Below are positions 43,494 to 54,019 of a stretch of DNA of 64,000 bases, piece after piece. A program made the translations under genes and the position numbers. Below the pieces are notes generated by a model that saw only the letters and a list, made by a program, of their open reading frames with translations, had not been told where the DNA came from and did not search any database. The stretch is from JACPYF01 sp964348695 (GTDB taxonomy: Bacteria; Patescibacteriota; Saccharimonadia; Saccharimonadales; Saccharimonadaceae). The DNA is taken from assembly GCA_964348695.1 (NCBI GenBank), contig CAYGDI010000002.1:1-64000 (forward strand). Direction: 5' to 3'. Positions within the stretch are counted from its first letter, which is position 1. Each line of letters begins with the position of its first letter.

Positions 43494-44630
43494 ATGAATT
43501 TTGACGAGCTGGCTATAGAACTACACAGAAAATACAAAGGTAAAATCACTACACATTTGCGCGACACCGAAGCATTAACTCGTGAAAAGCTGAGTGCGTA
43601 TTATACCCCGGGTGTTGCAGCTGTCAGCAAGGCTATTGTCGATAATCCTGAGACATTAAAAGATTACACTTGGACCAATAATCTAGTTGCTGTAATATCT
43701 GATGGCTCATCTGTATTAGGGCTGGGCAATATAGGACCAAAAGCCAGTATGCCTGTCATGGAAGGTAAGGCGTTACTATTTAAACATTTTGCAGATATTG
43801 ATTCTGTACCGATAACACTAGACGTGCACTCACCCGACGAAATCGTATCTACAATCAAGGCCATTGCACCGAGTTTTGGTGCAATCAATCTAGAGGATAT
43901 CGGCGCACCACAGTGTTTTGAGATAGAAGAAAGACTGAAGGCCGAACTAGAAATACCAGTTTTTCATGACGATCAGCACGGCACAGCCATTGTTGTATTG
44001 GCGGGGCTGATAAACGCCATGAAAGTAACCGGTCTTGAGCTAAGTGATGCCAAGATTGTAGTATCTGGCGTAGGTGCTGCAGGTACGGCAATTATCAAAC
44101 TACTGAATAAATACGCACAGCCTCGCATCTTTGCAGTAGACAGCAAAGGAATTATCAGCGCTAACCGCGGCGATCTGAATGAACACAAAAAAGAGCTTTT
44201 AAAATACACAAACTTGTCTGGGATTGATGGTTCTTTGGAAGATATTTTACAAGGTGCTGATATATTCATCGGTGTATCAAAAGCTGGATTACTCACGGCT
44301 AATATGGTCGAAACAATGGACAAAGACCCAATTATTTTCGCGCTGGCTAACCCAACCCCAGAGATTATGCCTGACATTGCAAAAGCTGCTGGTGCAGCTG
44401 TAGTGGCAACTGGACGAAGTGACATGCCAAATCAAGTCAACAATGCGCTGGCTTTTCCCGGTATTTTCCGCGGAGCGTTGGATAACAGCGTGCAACAGAT
44501 CACAGATGAACACAAAATAGCTGCCGCAAAGGCTATCGCTGAGTTGGTAGAACATCCAACTGCAGATGATATTATCCCTTCGGTGATGAACGAAAAGCTC
44601 GTCCCCGCCATCTCTGAAGTGATACAATAA
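43494..44630 (+). CDS. NAD(P)-dependent malic enzyme (oxaloacetate-decarboxylating)
   Basis: 378 aa, the short bacterial type. Y-Y-T-P-G-V-A holds the catalytic Tyr, then Lys in I-G-P-K-A-S-M-P-V-M-E-G-K, metal ligands in N-L-E-D-I and H-D-D-Q-H-G-T-A, and a G-x-G-A-A-G-T-A NAD(P) loop. It converts malate to pyruvate and CO2. ATG 43494 is chosen because TATACT ends 7 nt upstream (leaderless); longer frames run back through the previous cassette. Confidence 0.93.
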   Translation: MNFDELAIELHRKYKGKITTHLRDTEALTREKLSAYYTPGVAAVSKAIVDNPETLKDYTWTNNLVAVISDGSSVLGLGNIGPKASMPVMEGKALLFKHFADIDSVPITLDVHSPDEIVSTIKAIAPSFGAINLEDIGAPQCFEIEERLKAELEIPVFHDDQHGTAIVVLAGLINAMKVTGLELSDAKIVVSGVGAAGTAIIKLLNKYAQPRIFAVDSKGIISANRGDLNEHKKELLKYTNLSGIDGSLEDILQGADIFIGVSKAGLLTANMVETMDKDPIIFALANPTPEIMPDIAKAAGAAVVATGRSDMPNQVNNALAFPGIFRGALDNSVQQITDEHKIAAAKAIAELVEHPTADDIIPSVMNEKLVPAISEVIQ

Positions 44631-44673
44631 AACATATATTATGGGTGTGGAGTTAGGTATTTATATATAACAG

Positions 44674-45024
44674 ATGGTTGTAGTTCGTACGGTAGACTTG
44701 CCGCCACAAGAAAATCACCCGCAGCTCTTTAATCCCAGTGACTTTTATGAATACCCGAAAATAGAGTATAGAGATGAAAAAATGCTCAACAATTCTGATG
44801 CCTGGTCGGTTGTTGGATACACGCATGACGAGGGCGCTGAAGAAATCTTAGCGGAAATTTTTATCGGAGAAAATGATAATGGTGCGCGCTGTGTACCTTT
44901 TATACTCGTCTGGCCTGATGGTGAAGAAATCACTTCTGAACCTGAGTTCGAGTCTCACGACGAGCTTGAAATACTTTGGTACTGCAAACAAGCATTATGC
45001 CAGTATTTTTATAGTACGCGGTGA
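44674..45024 (+). CDS. Unknown acidic small protein
   Basis: 116 aa, strongly acidic, soluble, not recognised. It follows the malic enzyme by 43 bp and overlaps the convergent PilB gene by 16 bp. The ribosome site is weak. Confidence 0.5.
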   Translation: MVVVRTVDLPPQENHPQLFNPSDFYEYPKIEYRDEKMLNNSDAWSVVGYTHDEGAEEILAEIFIGENDNGARCVPFILVWPDGEEITSEPEFESHDELEILWYCKQALCQYFYSTR

Positions 45025-46646
45025 ATCTCTTCTAATGTCGTTTCACCCGCTAGGGCGCGTAAAACGCCCGACTGAATCATTGTCACCATTCCCTGTTGTT
45101 TGGCGACTTTTTCGATTGTCTCGGCATGAGCATCTGCTAGTTCTCCACGCAGGAATTTTTGGATTTCTTCGTCGACGACAAGCTGCTCCATGATGACGAC
45201 ACGACCTTTGTAGCCAAAAGGTGAATCGTCAGATATTTTGGGTTTGTATAGCGTGATCTCGCCATCAAGATTGGGCTTTTCGATATGCTCCGGGAGATCG
45301 CTGAGTACTTCGCGAATCCATTTGCTGGTGGGTTCATCGGCGGTGTAGCTTTCCTTGTTGTCATCTAGTCTTCGCACTAACCGCTGACCAACTACCATGC
45401 GTATAGCAGTGGAAAAAATTGGATTGATACCAATCATGTCAATCATGCGTGAGAATGCGGCACTAGCCGTTTCAGCATGGAAAGTCGATAGCACCAGATG
45501 GCCCGTAATAGCTGCTTGTATTGTCGTGCGAGCCGTGTCGTTGTCGCGAATCTCACCGACCATCACAATATCTGGGTCGAGACGCAGAACCGCGCGCAAA
45601 TTTTCGGCGAACGTTTGGCCTTGTCCAGTATGAACAGGAATCTGACTAACGCCAGGTATGCGAAACTCTACAGGATCTTCGAGTGTGAGTATCTTGCGAT
45701 CGGGCGTGTTGAGCGCGTTGATCATGCTGTAGAGAGTGGTTGATTTTCCAGAGCCAGTTGGACCTACCATTAGTACCATGCCTCGTGGGTGAGAAACGAT
45801 TTCGTCTATCTGTGCTCGCTCCCTCTCGTTGACGCCGATTTTGTTGAGATCGAGTAATGTCTCGTCAAAGTTAAAGAGTCGTATCACAACATCCTGTCCG
45901 TAGACAGTTGGCACTGTCTCAATACGCATATTCAGAAAATGGTCGTCGTTGCCTTGGCGCGCTGGCACTTGTTTTTGCATACTACCACTCTGCGCACCTT
46001 CGGCGGCAGTCGATATATTTGCTCGAGAGGCAAGTGATGCACGCAAAATACGATACTTTTCGTGTGATAGATTTGCAACCGCGTGCAAAGCACCGTCTAC
46101 ACGGAAACGGATACGGACACTATCACGCTGATTCTCGATATGAATATCGCTGGCGCCTAAATAATCGGCCTGATCTATGAGGTAATCTAATATATCATCT
46201 GTTCGTACAGTATCGAGTGTTTTTGAGACGGATTCTATCGTGCCGCTATCACCGTCTTTTGCAATTTCTACGTCGTCATATATGACTTCTTTTGGTGGAT
46301 CGTAGCGCTGCATAAACTCCCGATAGCCAGCTTTGCTGATCAATAGAAAATGAACATTGATACCTTTTTCGCTCCACTTAGCTTTGATCTGCTGGGTAAT
46401 TGATTGTGGTGTTTCGCTAGTCATGCCATATACATAAGGCTCGGTATCATTACCCTTTTTGAGTGGTACCATTTTGCCCTGGTACATCTGCTCTATAGTG
46501 AGCACACCGTCAATGAGAGAGGCTGAATCAGAGATACCTCGGGTATCGAGGTATTCAACTCCTATTAATGCAGCTCGTTTTTGTGTAGCACTTTCGTCAG
46601 TCTCACGAAAACGTAATGCTTGTTTTGTATTCTGATCCATCGTCAT
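45009..46646 (-). CDS. Type IV pilus / type II secretion assembly ATPase (PilB/GspE)
   Basis: 545 aa. After a variable N-terminus it shows G-A-S-D-I-H-I-E, Walker A G-P-T-G-S-G-K-S-T-T, the Asp box, L-E-D-P-V-E, Walker B R-L-D-P-D-I-V-M-V-G-E-I-R-D and the His box G-H-L-V-L-S-T-F-H. The usual tetracysteine zinc motif is missing. It powers pilin polymerisation and likely serves the pilin-like proteins at 6051 and 63054. TACAAT lies 5 nt before ATG 46646. Confidence 0.93.
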   Translation of the reverse strand: MTMDQNTKQALRFRETDESATQKRAALIGVEYLDTRGISDSASLIDGVLTIEQMYQGKMVPLKKGNDTEPYVYGMTSETPQSITQQIKAKWSEKGINVHFLLISKAGYREFMQRYDPPKEVIYDDVEIAKDGDSGTIESVSKTLDTVRTDDILDYLIDQADYLGASDIHIENQRDSVRIRFRVDGALHAVANLSHEKYRILRASLASRANISTAAEGAQSGSMQKQVPARQGNDDHFLNMRIETVPTVYGQDVVIRLFNFDETLLDLNKIGVNERERAQIDEIVSHPRGMVLMVGPTGSGKSTTLYSMINALNTPDRKILTLEDPVEFRIPGVSQIPVHTGQGQTFAENLRAVLRLDPDIVMVGEIRDNDTARTTIQAAITGHLVLSTFHAETASAAFSRMIDMIGINPIFSTAIRMVVGQRLVRRLDDNKESYTADEPTSKWIREVLSDLPEHIEKPNLDGEITLYKPKISDDSPFGYKGRVVIMEQLVVDEEIQKFLRGELADAHAETIEKVAKQQGMVTMIQSGVLRALAGETTLEEIHRVL

Positions 46647-46691
46647 GCTTTATTGTATCAGAAACATAAGCATCTATGGTATATTGGCCAT

Positions 46692-47189
46692 ATGGAAAAG
46701 CCGACAATATCAGTGGTAGCGCACAACATACGATCGAGCCATAATATCGGCTCTCTCTTCCGTACGTGCGATGGATTTGGTGTGGAACATCTTTATCTGA
46801 GTGGCTACACTCCATACCCACATACTGATAACGATCAGCGTTTACCTCATATCGTTGAGAAGATAGCAGCCGATATACACAAGACAGCACTTGGCGCTGA
46901 GCACACAGTGGCCTTTAGTCATATAGAACATATCGAAAATACTATCGACGCCTTCAAAGCCCATGGATATCATATAGTAGGGCTAGAGCAGGATGCTGCA
47001 GCTACTGCACTACCCGAATACACGTCGCCACACAAAATACTTTTATTACTGGGAGAAGAAGTCAACGGTCTTGATGAGACACTAAAAAAACGCTGTGATG
47101 ATCTGATCGAAATACCTATGAGCGGCGAAAAAGAATCGTTCAACGTCTCTGTTGCAGCAGGAATTGCGCTATACGGACTATCGTACTAA
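46692..47189 (+). CDS. SpoU/TrmH-family RNA 2'-O-methyltransferase
   Basis: 165 aa, the SPOUT domain only. N-I-G-S-L-F-R-T (motif 1), L-L-L-G-E-E-V-N-G-L (motif 2) and I-P-M-S-G-E-K-E-S-F-N-V-S-V-A-A (motif 3) form the knotted SAM site. The target RNA is not known. ATG 46692 is chosen; TATATT ends 6 nt upstream. It is divergent from pilB, with about 45 bp between starts. Confidence 0.87.
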   Translation: MEKPTISVVAHNIRSSHNIGSLFRTCDGFGVEHLYLSGYTPYPHTDNDQRLPHIVEKIAADIHKTALGAEHTVAFSHIEHIENTIDAFKAHGYHIVGLEQDAAATALPEYTSPHKILLLLGEEVNGLDETLKKRCDDLIEIPMSGEKESFNVSVAAGIALYGLSY

Positions 47190-47194
47190 GTTTT

Positions 47195-48865
47195 TTAAAA
47201 GAAATTGAACGATTTTAGTGGCAACGACGAATCTGTCGTAGTATTGTTACCAAGCTGCCCGTTCTGATTCCTGCCCCAACAGTAAATTTGACCTTCTGCG
47301 ATAGCACAAGCATGAAATCCATTACTACCGATATCGGTAATAACTTTCCCGTTCAAAACACCTGCGGTAGAGACAGCGACCGGAGAGGTGCGTTGACTAG
47401 TGGTACCATCACCAAGCTGACCATAAGTGTTAGCTCCCCAACAATAAGCCTGGCCATTGGCAATTGCACAGGTCGAATTCGCACCTGCACTAATGTCTGT
47501 CACGACTTTACCCCCTAAAATACCCGCTGTCTGAGTGACAAGCACGGGGGCTGTTCGCTGAGTGGTTGAGCTATCGCCTAATTGACCGTTTGCATTGTTG
47601 CCCCAGCAAAAGGCTTGACCTTCTGCTATAGCGCAGGTATGGTTGTCGCCCACACTGATATCTGTTACTACCCTACCCGCCAAAAGGCCGGCTGCTTGGG
47701 TGACAGCGACAGGAGCTGTTCTCTGTGTGGTTGAGCTATCACCCACTTGTCCATTGGTGTTTTGCCCCCAGCAAAAAGCTTGACTGCTAGCAATAGCGCA
47801 GGTCGTACCGTAGGTTGCAGCTGCGGTAGTCACTCTGCCGCCACTAATATCGGTAACAACTTTGCCCGCCAAAAGGCCGGCTGCTTGGGTGACAGTAACG
47901 GGTGTAGTGCGCTGAGTAGTTGAACTATCGCCCAGCTGCCCAGTACTGTTCGCACCCCAACAAAAGGCTTGGCCATCAGCAATAGCACATGCATGTCTAC
48001 CGCCGGCCTCGACTCGCGTAACGGTTCTGCCATTTAATACTCCACTTGTAGTAACAGCAACCGGCGTAGTGCGCTGATTAGTTGTGTTGTCGCCCAGACT
48101 GCCATAGGCATTTTCCCCCCAACAAAAGGCCTGACTGCTAGCAACAGCACAGGTGAACCAGGTGCCTATTGTGAGATCGGTCACTACTTTGTTATTGAGC
48201 ACACCAGCAGTGGAAACTGGGACAGGGGTGTTGCGCTGAGTCGTCGTACCGTCACCTATTTGACCACTTGCATTGTAACCCCAGCAAAAAGCTTGTGAGC
48301 CACTGATCGCACAACTACTTGCAAATGAGAAGCCATTCGGGGTCACAATTTTGGTTGCAGATTGGGTAGGACCATTGATAATACCTGTCATTTCATTTCT
48401 GTAGGTTTTGATTGTTGTTGTGCCAGCAGTATTGAGCACCTCGACTGTACCAACAACGCGTACTTTTGGAATACCATCTGTCCCAACAACAGGTCTATCG
48501 ACAACAAAACTCGTTCTGTACGGGTTTGGTGTTGGATTAGTATCTCCGGTATTTGTATGGATACTAGGAATCGTTCCTATAGCAGTACCGATGCAAGTGT
48601 TATTCTGAGTAATACTAGTAGGCCAGGTACTACCACTCAAACCTTGGTCAACACATGCAGACAAATATGCCATGCCCGCCTGAGAAGACTGGCGCGCTAA
48701 ACGTTGCCAATATTGGTCTGTGAGTGAACGTGCAATATTAGAAGTCAGCTGAAACACTGACAAGCCTATCGTGAGCAGGATCACTGAAAGTATCAATACA
48801 GTAGGCAGCACAAAACCAGCCCGTTGTAGTCTGTGTGTATGTGAGTGTGATTTATTTGTATGCAT
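47195..48865 (-). CDS. Surface RCC1-repeat protein with pilin-like N-terminus
   Basis: About 556 aa. A basic head and R-A-G-F-V-L-P-T-V-L-I-L-S-V hydrophobic helix resemble type IV pilin/PilX leaders, though Glu5 is replaced. At least seven RCC1-like beta-propeller repeats of about 50-55 residues follow, each with C-A-I-A ... A-F-C-W-G and G-Q-L-G-D. The two cysteines per repeat suggest disulfides outside the cell. Neighbouring repeats are nearly identical, pointing to recent internal duplication. ATG 48865 is preferred over 48904. Confidence 0.82.
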   Translation of the reverse strand: MHTNKSHSHTHRLQRAGFVLPTVLILSVILLTIGLSVFQLTSNIARSLTDQYWQRLARQSSQAGMAYLSACVDQGLSGSTWPTSITQNNTCIGTAIGTIPSIHTNTGDTNPTPNPYRTSFVVDRPVVGTDGIPKVRVVGTVEVLNTAGTTTIKTYRNEMTGIINGPTQSATKIVTPNGFSFASSCAISGSQAFCWGYNASGQIGDGTTTQRNTPVPVSTAGVLNNKVVTDLTIGTWFTCAVASSQAFCWGENAYGSLGDNTTNQRTTPVAVTTSGVLNGRTVTRVEAGGRHACAIADGQAFCWGANSTGQLGDSSTTQRTTPVTVTQAAGLLAGKVVTDISGGRVTTAAATYGTTCAIASSQAFCWGQNTNGQVGDSSTTQRTAPVAVTQAAGLLAGRVVTDISVGDNHTCAIAEGQAFCWGNNANGQLGDSSTTQRTAPVLVTQTAGILGGKVVTDISAGANSTCAIANGQAYCWGANTYGQLGDGTTSQRTSPVAVSTAGVLNGKVITDIGSNGFHACAIAEGQIYCWGRNQNGQLGNNTTTDSSLPLKSFNFF

Positions 48866-48887
48866 AATGTTATTTTCTTGATATCTC

Positions 48888-50348
48888 TTAATAATATGAA
48901 TCATTCACCCTATAAGGCACGTTGGCATCCACTGTTGTACCGTTGCCTAGTTGACCGACATTATTTCTACCCCAGCAGTAGGCGCGACCGTTGGCAATAC
49001 CGCAGGCAAAAGGAGTCCCTGGAGTCACTTTGCGGACGTATTTTCCACTGAGCACCCCACCAGACGAAACGGCGACTGGAGCAAGCGAGTTTGTATTTGT
49101 ACCATCGCCTAGCTGACCAAAAGTATTATGCCCCCAGCAGTAGGCGCGACCGTCTGCTACCGCACATGTCTGATATTGATTTTGGTCAGTGTACACGCCG
49201 GTTGCTATATTGGTCACTGTTGCAGTGGAGGGTAGTGCACTCGGGCTGCTAGTGCTGACCGCGACAGGCACGTTGGAGCTCAACGCATTTCCAGTTCCCA
49301 GCTCGCCCCCCAAATTTGGCCCCCAGCAATATGCCCTAGCACTAGCAATAGCACAGCTTTGCGAAGCTCCAGCGGCTACTTGGGTGACTAACCTGCCGGA
49401 AAGTACACCTGCAGTAGAGACAGCGACAGGGGCATTCACATTACTCCCAGGTCCAGCTGCACCACCGTGACCTAGTCTGCCTCCTTGAGATGTATTGCTA
49501 CTACCACCCCAGCAATAAGCCGCACCAAGTGAAACTGCGCAGGTGTGGTTTGCACCAGCAGCAATAGACGTGACATACACACTACCGCCACCAACAGCGA
49601 CGGGATAAGCAGACGTACAGCCGACACAAGAGTTGGAGGCAGGTTGCCCAAGATTAGGGTTGCTAGGCTGACTATTACCTAGTTGACCCTCGCCGTTTCT
49701 ACCCCAGCAGTAAGCTCTGGCGTCGGCAATGGCACATGTATGATACCCGCCTGCACTGATCGCCGTGACGCTTCTTGTTCCCATGGCGCTCGATCCTGAA
49801 ACATTGACCGCAACTGGCAGGTTCTGGTTGACGAAGTTACCGTTGCCAAGATTACCCCCTGCATTATAACCCCAGCAAAAAGCTCTGGCGTCGGCAATGG
49901 CACATGTATGTTCACCGCCTGCGCTAATAGCTGTGACATTGCGACCCGTCAAAGCCCCCAGAGCCTGCACTGGGTTCGAGCTACTAGTGTTTGTCCCGTT
50001 GCCGAGCTGACCTGATGTGTTGTCTCCCCAACAAAACACTTTTCCGTTCGACAGGGCACATGCATGATTTAGACCACCACCTATATCCTCTGTGTGTTTC
50101 CAGAGATTGTTGATGATAACACTTTGTTTTGATGTATACGTTCGTGTCACTGTATAGGCAGCGCCAAACGATTGAGAGGGTGGTTGCAACTGTTGGGTGG
50201 TTGCATTGATACCTGCAGAAGACGAAGCTACCCGATCAAACACTGCGACAATCGCAACAACAAAAAACAGTGCGATAACACATAGTATAGCCACACTACG
50301 CCACGTCGCTAACTGTATGGTCTTGTTCCGACTCACCCCATTTGTCAT
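48888..50348 (-). CDS. Membrane-anchored RCC1-repeat surface protein
   Basis: 486 aa. One N-terminal helix (about 17-38) anchors seven or so RCC1-like repeats with the same C-A-I-A ... C-W-G cysteine pair. It is a diverged relative of the next gene downstream, 22 bp away, and both are probably in one operon. An external propeller for adhesion or protein binding is inferred. TATAGAT lies directly before ATG 50348. Confidence 0.83.
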   Translation of the reverse strand: MTNGVSRNKTIQLATWRSVAILCVIALFFVVAIVAVFDRVASSSAGINATTQQLQPPSQSFGAAYTVTRTYTSKQSVIINNLWKHTEDIGGGLNHACALSNGKVFCWGDNTSGQLGNGTNTSSSNPVQALGALTGRNVTAISAGGEHTCAIADARAFCWGYNAGGNLGNGNFVNQNLPVAVNVSGSSAMGTRSVTAISAGGYHTCAIADARAYCWGRNGEGQLGNSQPSNPNLGQPASNSCVGCTSAYPVAVGGGSVYVTSIAAGANHTCAVSLGAAYCWGGSSNTSQGGRLGHGGAAGPGSNVNAPVAVSTAGVLSGRLVTQVAAGASQSCAIASARAYCWGPNLGGELGTGNALSSNVPVAVSTSSPSALPSTATVTNIATGVYTDQNQYQTCAVADGRAYCWGHNTFGQLGDGTNTNSLAPVAVSSGGVLSGKYVRKVTPGTPFACGIANGRAYCWGRNNVGQLGNGTTVDANVPYRVNDSYY

Positions 50349-50377
50349 ATCTATACCAATTTTACCATTAGCATAAG

Positions 50378-53300
50378 CTATTTCACAACTACGTAATCAG
50401 AACCATACAGTTTCTTCAACTTGTCAATCATAGGTTCAGAGAGCTGAGTCGTAAAAGGCAAACGAACTGCTGAATCTTTTCCTTCTCCGAGCACTAGAAT
50501 CACTTGATTGTCACCAGGTGCGTTGCTGAGCTCACGCTTCATCTCACGCAAGCTATCATGATCGTTTGTATCTCTGACATGAATATACAAAGTCTGCCGT
50601 GATGGATCTTTAGGCTCGGAGTCTACCTTTTGTGCATCATCTTCAGTGGCTTTTTGACGAGACTGAGGTATTTTAAAATCTTTACCACTAGATCTGTAAC
50701 TATCCAACTCCTCCTCTGTAACGATAACTATAGTGTCAACAATCACTTTTGCTTCGTCTTGTATATTGCCAGATTGGTTGCGTGCATTGATTTTTCCAGT
50801 GACTTTGATAACCGTGTCTTGTGTCAGTTGTTCGCCGATTGACTGGTACAATTTCGGAAATACGACAATTTCCATTTCACTTGTTTTGTCTTCTATCTTT
50901 GTAAACGCCATCTTGCTGCCATTTTTTGTTGTAATTGCCCTAATAGTACTGATAATACCGCCCACTGTAACTGACTTGCCATCAAGATCCGGGGTGATTT
51001 TTGACAAAGGTACAGTTTGCTCACGCAAATATGTTGCATACGGGTCAAGCGGGTGTGAGCTGAGATACAGACCTAACAGCTCCCTTTCCCAGGTGAGATG
51101 TTCTTTTTCTGCGTGTTTGACTGGGGCTTCTTTGAGATCGAGGCTCACCGTAAGCTGCACGTTCGCGTCCTCACCTAGTGCACTAAAAAGGTCAGTCTGA
51201 CCAGACAAGGCTTCTTTTTGTAACTTACTCGCAAAAGCCAAAATAATATCGAGATTAAAAAGCAAATCAGATCGGCTAGCCATGGAATCAAAAGCCCCGG
51301 ACTTGATCAACGATTCCCATACTCGTCGGTTGACCTTGTTAGCAGGCACACGTTTTGCAAAATCTTCGGGCGATGTAAAAGGTCCAGATTCACGAGCTTC
51401 CAAAATAGCTTCAACCGCACCAACTCCAACTCCTTTGACAGCCGCAAGTCCAAAACGAATTTCATTCTCACCAGGCACTACCGAAAACTCAACGAAGCTC
51501 AGATTGACATCAGGTGAAAGTACCTTGATGCCCATATGTTGGGCTTCGGCAATTTCAATAGCCAAACGATCAATATCGCCTTGATCACTCGTCATCAAAG
51601 CCGCCATAAATGCGTCGGGATAGTGAGCCTTTAGATACGCAGTCCAGTATGAGATCAACGCATAGCAAGCAGCATGCGATTTGTTAAAACAATAGTTGGC
51701 AAATTCTTCTAGCTGATCCCAGAACAATTCCATGGTGCCTCGGTCGGCATTACTATGTTTGACCGCACCTTCGACAAACTCTGGTTTGATTTTTTTCATC
51801 ATTGTCATGATTTTTTTACCAACAGCTTTTCTCAAGGTATCTGCTTGACCACCAGTGAAACCAGCGAGGTCTTTGCTAATCTGCATAAACTGTTCTTGGT
51901 ACACCAAAACACCATACGTATTTGATAGGGCGTTTTCCATTTTGGGGTGCAGGTAGCTGATTTTTTCTTTACCGTGCTTTCGTTTGATAAAGCTATCAAT
52001 AAACTGCATCGGGCCAGGGCGATACAGCGCAACCATAGCAATAATATCGTCAAATACACTTGGTTTTAGTTGTTTGAGGTAGCGTTTCATACCGGCAGAT
52101 TCTAGCTGGAATACACCTGTGGTATCCCCACGTTGGAAGAGTTCATACGTTTTTTTGTCATCGAGCTTCAGCGTGTTGAGATCAATATCAACTTTGTAAA
52201 CTTTTTTGATAATCCTCATAGCATTATTGATAGTTGTGAGGTTTGATAGTCCCAAAAAGTCCATCTTTAGCAGTCCCAAATCCTCTATCGGGTACATCGG
52301 GTACTGCGTCGAGATCACACCTTTTTGTGCCATTTCCAGTGGTGCAAATTTGACCAGTTCATCGGGGGCAATCACTACACCAGCAGCATGCACACCGTGT
52401 GAACGAATTGTGCCTTCTAGCCTGGATGCAAAATCTATCACCTCGTGAGCACGTTCGTTGGTCTCGTATTCTTTTTTTAGATCTGGGTCGTCTTGGATAC
52501 TTTTTGCTAGTGGTATGTGACGACCTTGGACAGGTGGTGGAATCATTTTTGCCAGGTGGTCAGATTCGGCATAAGGTACTTCTAGTACTCGGGCAACATC
52601 CCGCACTGCAGCTCGTGCCGCCATGGTACCAAATGTCACTATGTTTGCCACACGATCTTCACCGTACTTGTCTATACAATACTGGATCACCTCATCGCGA
52701 CGAGTATCCTGGATGTCGATATCAATATCAGGCATAGAAATACGGTCAGGGTTCAGAAACCGCTCGAACAGCAAATCATAATGAATTGGGTCAAGGTCGG
52801 TCGTGTTCAGGGCATATGAAATAATAGATCCCGCCGCACTACCACGACCTGGACCAAATATAATACCGCGATCTTTACCCCAATTTATAAAATCTTGGAC
52901 AATCAAGAAATAGCCATTAAAGCCCATATTGTCGATGACACCTAGTTCGAATTTGGCGCGATCTAAAATATTTTCAGCTAGCGTCTTTTTTGCCTCGGTA
53001 ATTGTTAGTTGCAAAGCCTTGTCTCGGTCTAGCCCACCATATCGCCATGCTAAACCTTGGTAAACCAGTTTTTGCAAATAACTTTTTTCGGTTTCGCCTT
53101 TTGGTGTAGGAAAAGTAGGGATCAAAATTTTACCGAGCTCTATCTCAACGTTACATCTGTCTGCGATAGCTTTTGAGGTAGTGATAAGTTCTGGTTGATT
53201 GCCCCATTTTGCGATGATCTCCCGAGGGTCACGAACATGTAAATGAAAACCTTCTAGGCTCATGCGGTTTTTATCAGAAAGATACGCCGCTGTACCAACA

Positions 53301-53995
53301 CATAGCAAAATCTCGTGAGCTTTGGCATCATCTTCAAGTAAATAGTGGGCATCTCCAGTCAGCACCCGGGGAATCTCTAGTTGTTGAGATATTTTTGCGA
53401 CACCTTCATTGATAGTCAGCTGATCTTGCCAATCTCCGTGGTCTTGTATTTCTAGGTAGTATCTATCGCCGAACAACTCTTTGTACCAAGACGCTATCTC
53501 GAGTGCCTTTTGGTATTGACCATTTTTGAGTGCTTCACCGACTTCACTGCTCGCGCAACCACTGAGGACAATCAATCCTTCGTTGTATTTTTCCAGCAAC
53601 TCATGATCTATTCGCGGTTTGTAGTACAGGCCATCAAGATTCGCGATCGTCGATAATCTCATGAGGTTTTCATAACCTTTGTTGTTCATCGCAAGTATTA
53701 TCAGATGGTAACGTGCCTTGTCTTTGCTGGGATCTTTGTCAGTATGTTTGCGTGCAGCTACATATGCTTCCATACCGATAATCGGCTTTATACCTTCGCC
53801 TTTGCAAGCTTTGTAAAATTCAATTGCACCCGATAGAGTGCCATGGTCTGTCATCGCAACAGCTTCCATACCGAGCATTTTGACACGCTCAACAAGCGCA
53901 TCAATTTTCGTCATACCATCAAGAAGACTATGGTGAGTATGGTTGTGCAAATGCACATAATCAGAAGGCTGCAATGTAGCCACTTTTGCACTCAC
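50378..53995 (-). CDS. dnaE: DNA polymerase III alpha subunit
   Basis: 1205 aa. The N-terminal PHP domain begins Y-V-H-L-H-N-H-T. The polymerase core has G-P-G-R-G-S-A-A-G-S and the acidic P-D-I-D-I-D-I, then a helix-hairpin-helix region and an OB domain near residue 985-1070. It is the replicative polymerase. Start GTG 53995 has AAGGGGAG upstream. Confidence 0.97.
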   Translation of the reverse strand: MSAKVATLQPSDYVHLHNHTHHSLLDGMTKIDALVERVKMLGMEAVAMTDHGTLSGAIEFYKACKGEGIKPIIGMEAYVAARKHTDKDPSKDKARYHLIILAMNNKGYENLMRLSTIANLDGLYYKPRIDHELLEKYNEGLIVLSGCASSEVGEALKNGQYQKALEIASWYKELFGDRYYLEIQDHGDWQDQLTINEGVAKISQQLEIPRVLTGDAHYLLEDDAKAHEILLCVGTAAYLSDKNRMSLEGFHLHVRDPREIIAKWGNQPELITTSKAIADRCNVEIELGKILIPTFPTPKGETEKSYLQKLVYQGLAWRYGGLDRDKALQLTITEAKKTLAENILDRAKFELGVIDNMGFNGYFLIVQDFINWGKDRGIIFGPGRGSAAGSIISYALNTTDLDPIHYDLLFERFLNPDRISMPDIDIDIQDTRRDEVIQYCIDKYGEDRVANIVTFGTMAARAAVRDVARVLEVPYAESDHLAKMIPPPVQGRHIPLAKSIQDDPDLKKEYETNERAHEVIDFASRLEGTIRSHGVHAAGVVIAPDELVKFAPLEMAQKGVISTQYPMYPIEDLGLLKMDFLGLSNLTTINNAMRIIKKVYKVDIDLNTLKLDDKKTYELFQRGDTTGVFQLESAGMKRYLKQLKPSVFDDIIAMVALYRPGPMQFIDSFIKRKHGKEKISYLHPKMENALSNTYGVLVYQEQFMQISKDLAGFTGGQADTLRKAVGKKIMTMMKKIKPEFVEGAVKHSNADRGTMELFWDQLEEFANYCFNKSHAACYALISYWTAYLKAHYPDAFMAALMTSDQGDIDRLAIEIAEAQHMGIKVLSPDVNLSFVEFSVVPGENEIRFGLAAVKGVGVGAVEAILEARESGPFTSPEDFAKRVPANKVNRRVWESLIKSGAFDSMASRSDLLFNLDIILAFASKLQKEALSGQTDLFSALGEDANVQLTVSLDLKEAPVKHAEKEHLTWERELLGLYLSSHPLDPYATYLREQTVPLSKITPDLDGKSVTVGGIISTIRAITTKNGSKMAFTKIEDKTSEMEIVVFPKLYQSIGEQLTQDTVIKVTGKINARNQSGNIQDEAKVIVDTIVIVTEEELDSYRSSGKDFKIPQSRQKATEDDAQKVDSEPKDPSRQTLYIHVRDTNDHDSLREMKRELSNAPGDNQVILVLGEGKDSAVRLPFTTQLSEPMIDKLKKLYGSDYVVVK

Positions 53996-54019
53996 ATTCT
54001 CCCCTTTCTCACACCCTTT

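Noticed and set aside
47195..50348. CRISPR array or simple DNA repeat
   Set aside because: The periodicity follows ~50-residue protein repeats inside long open frames, with no short constant repeats and spacers.
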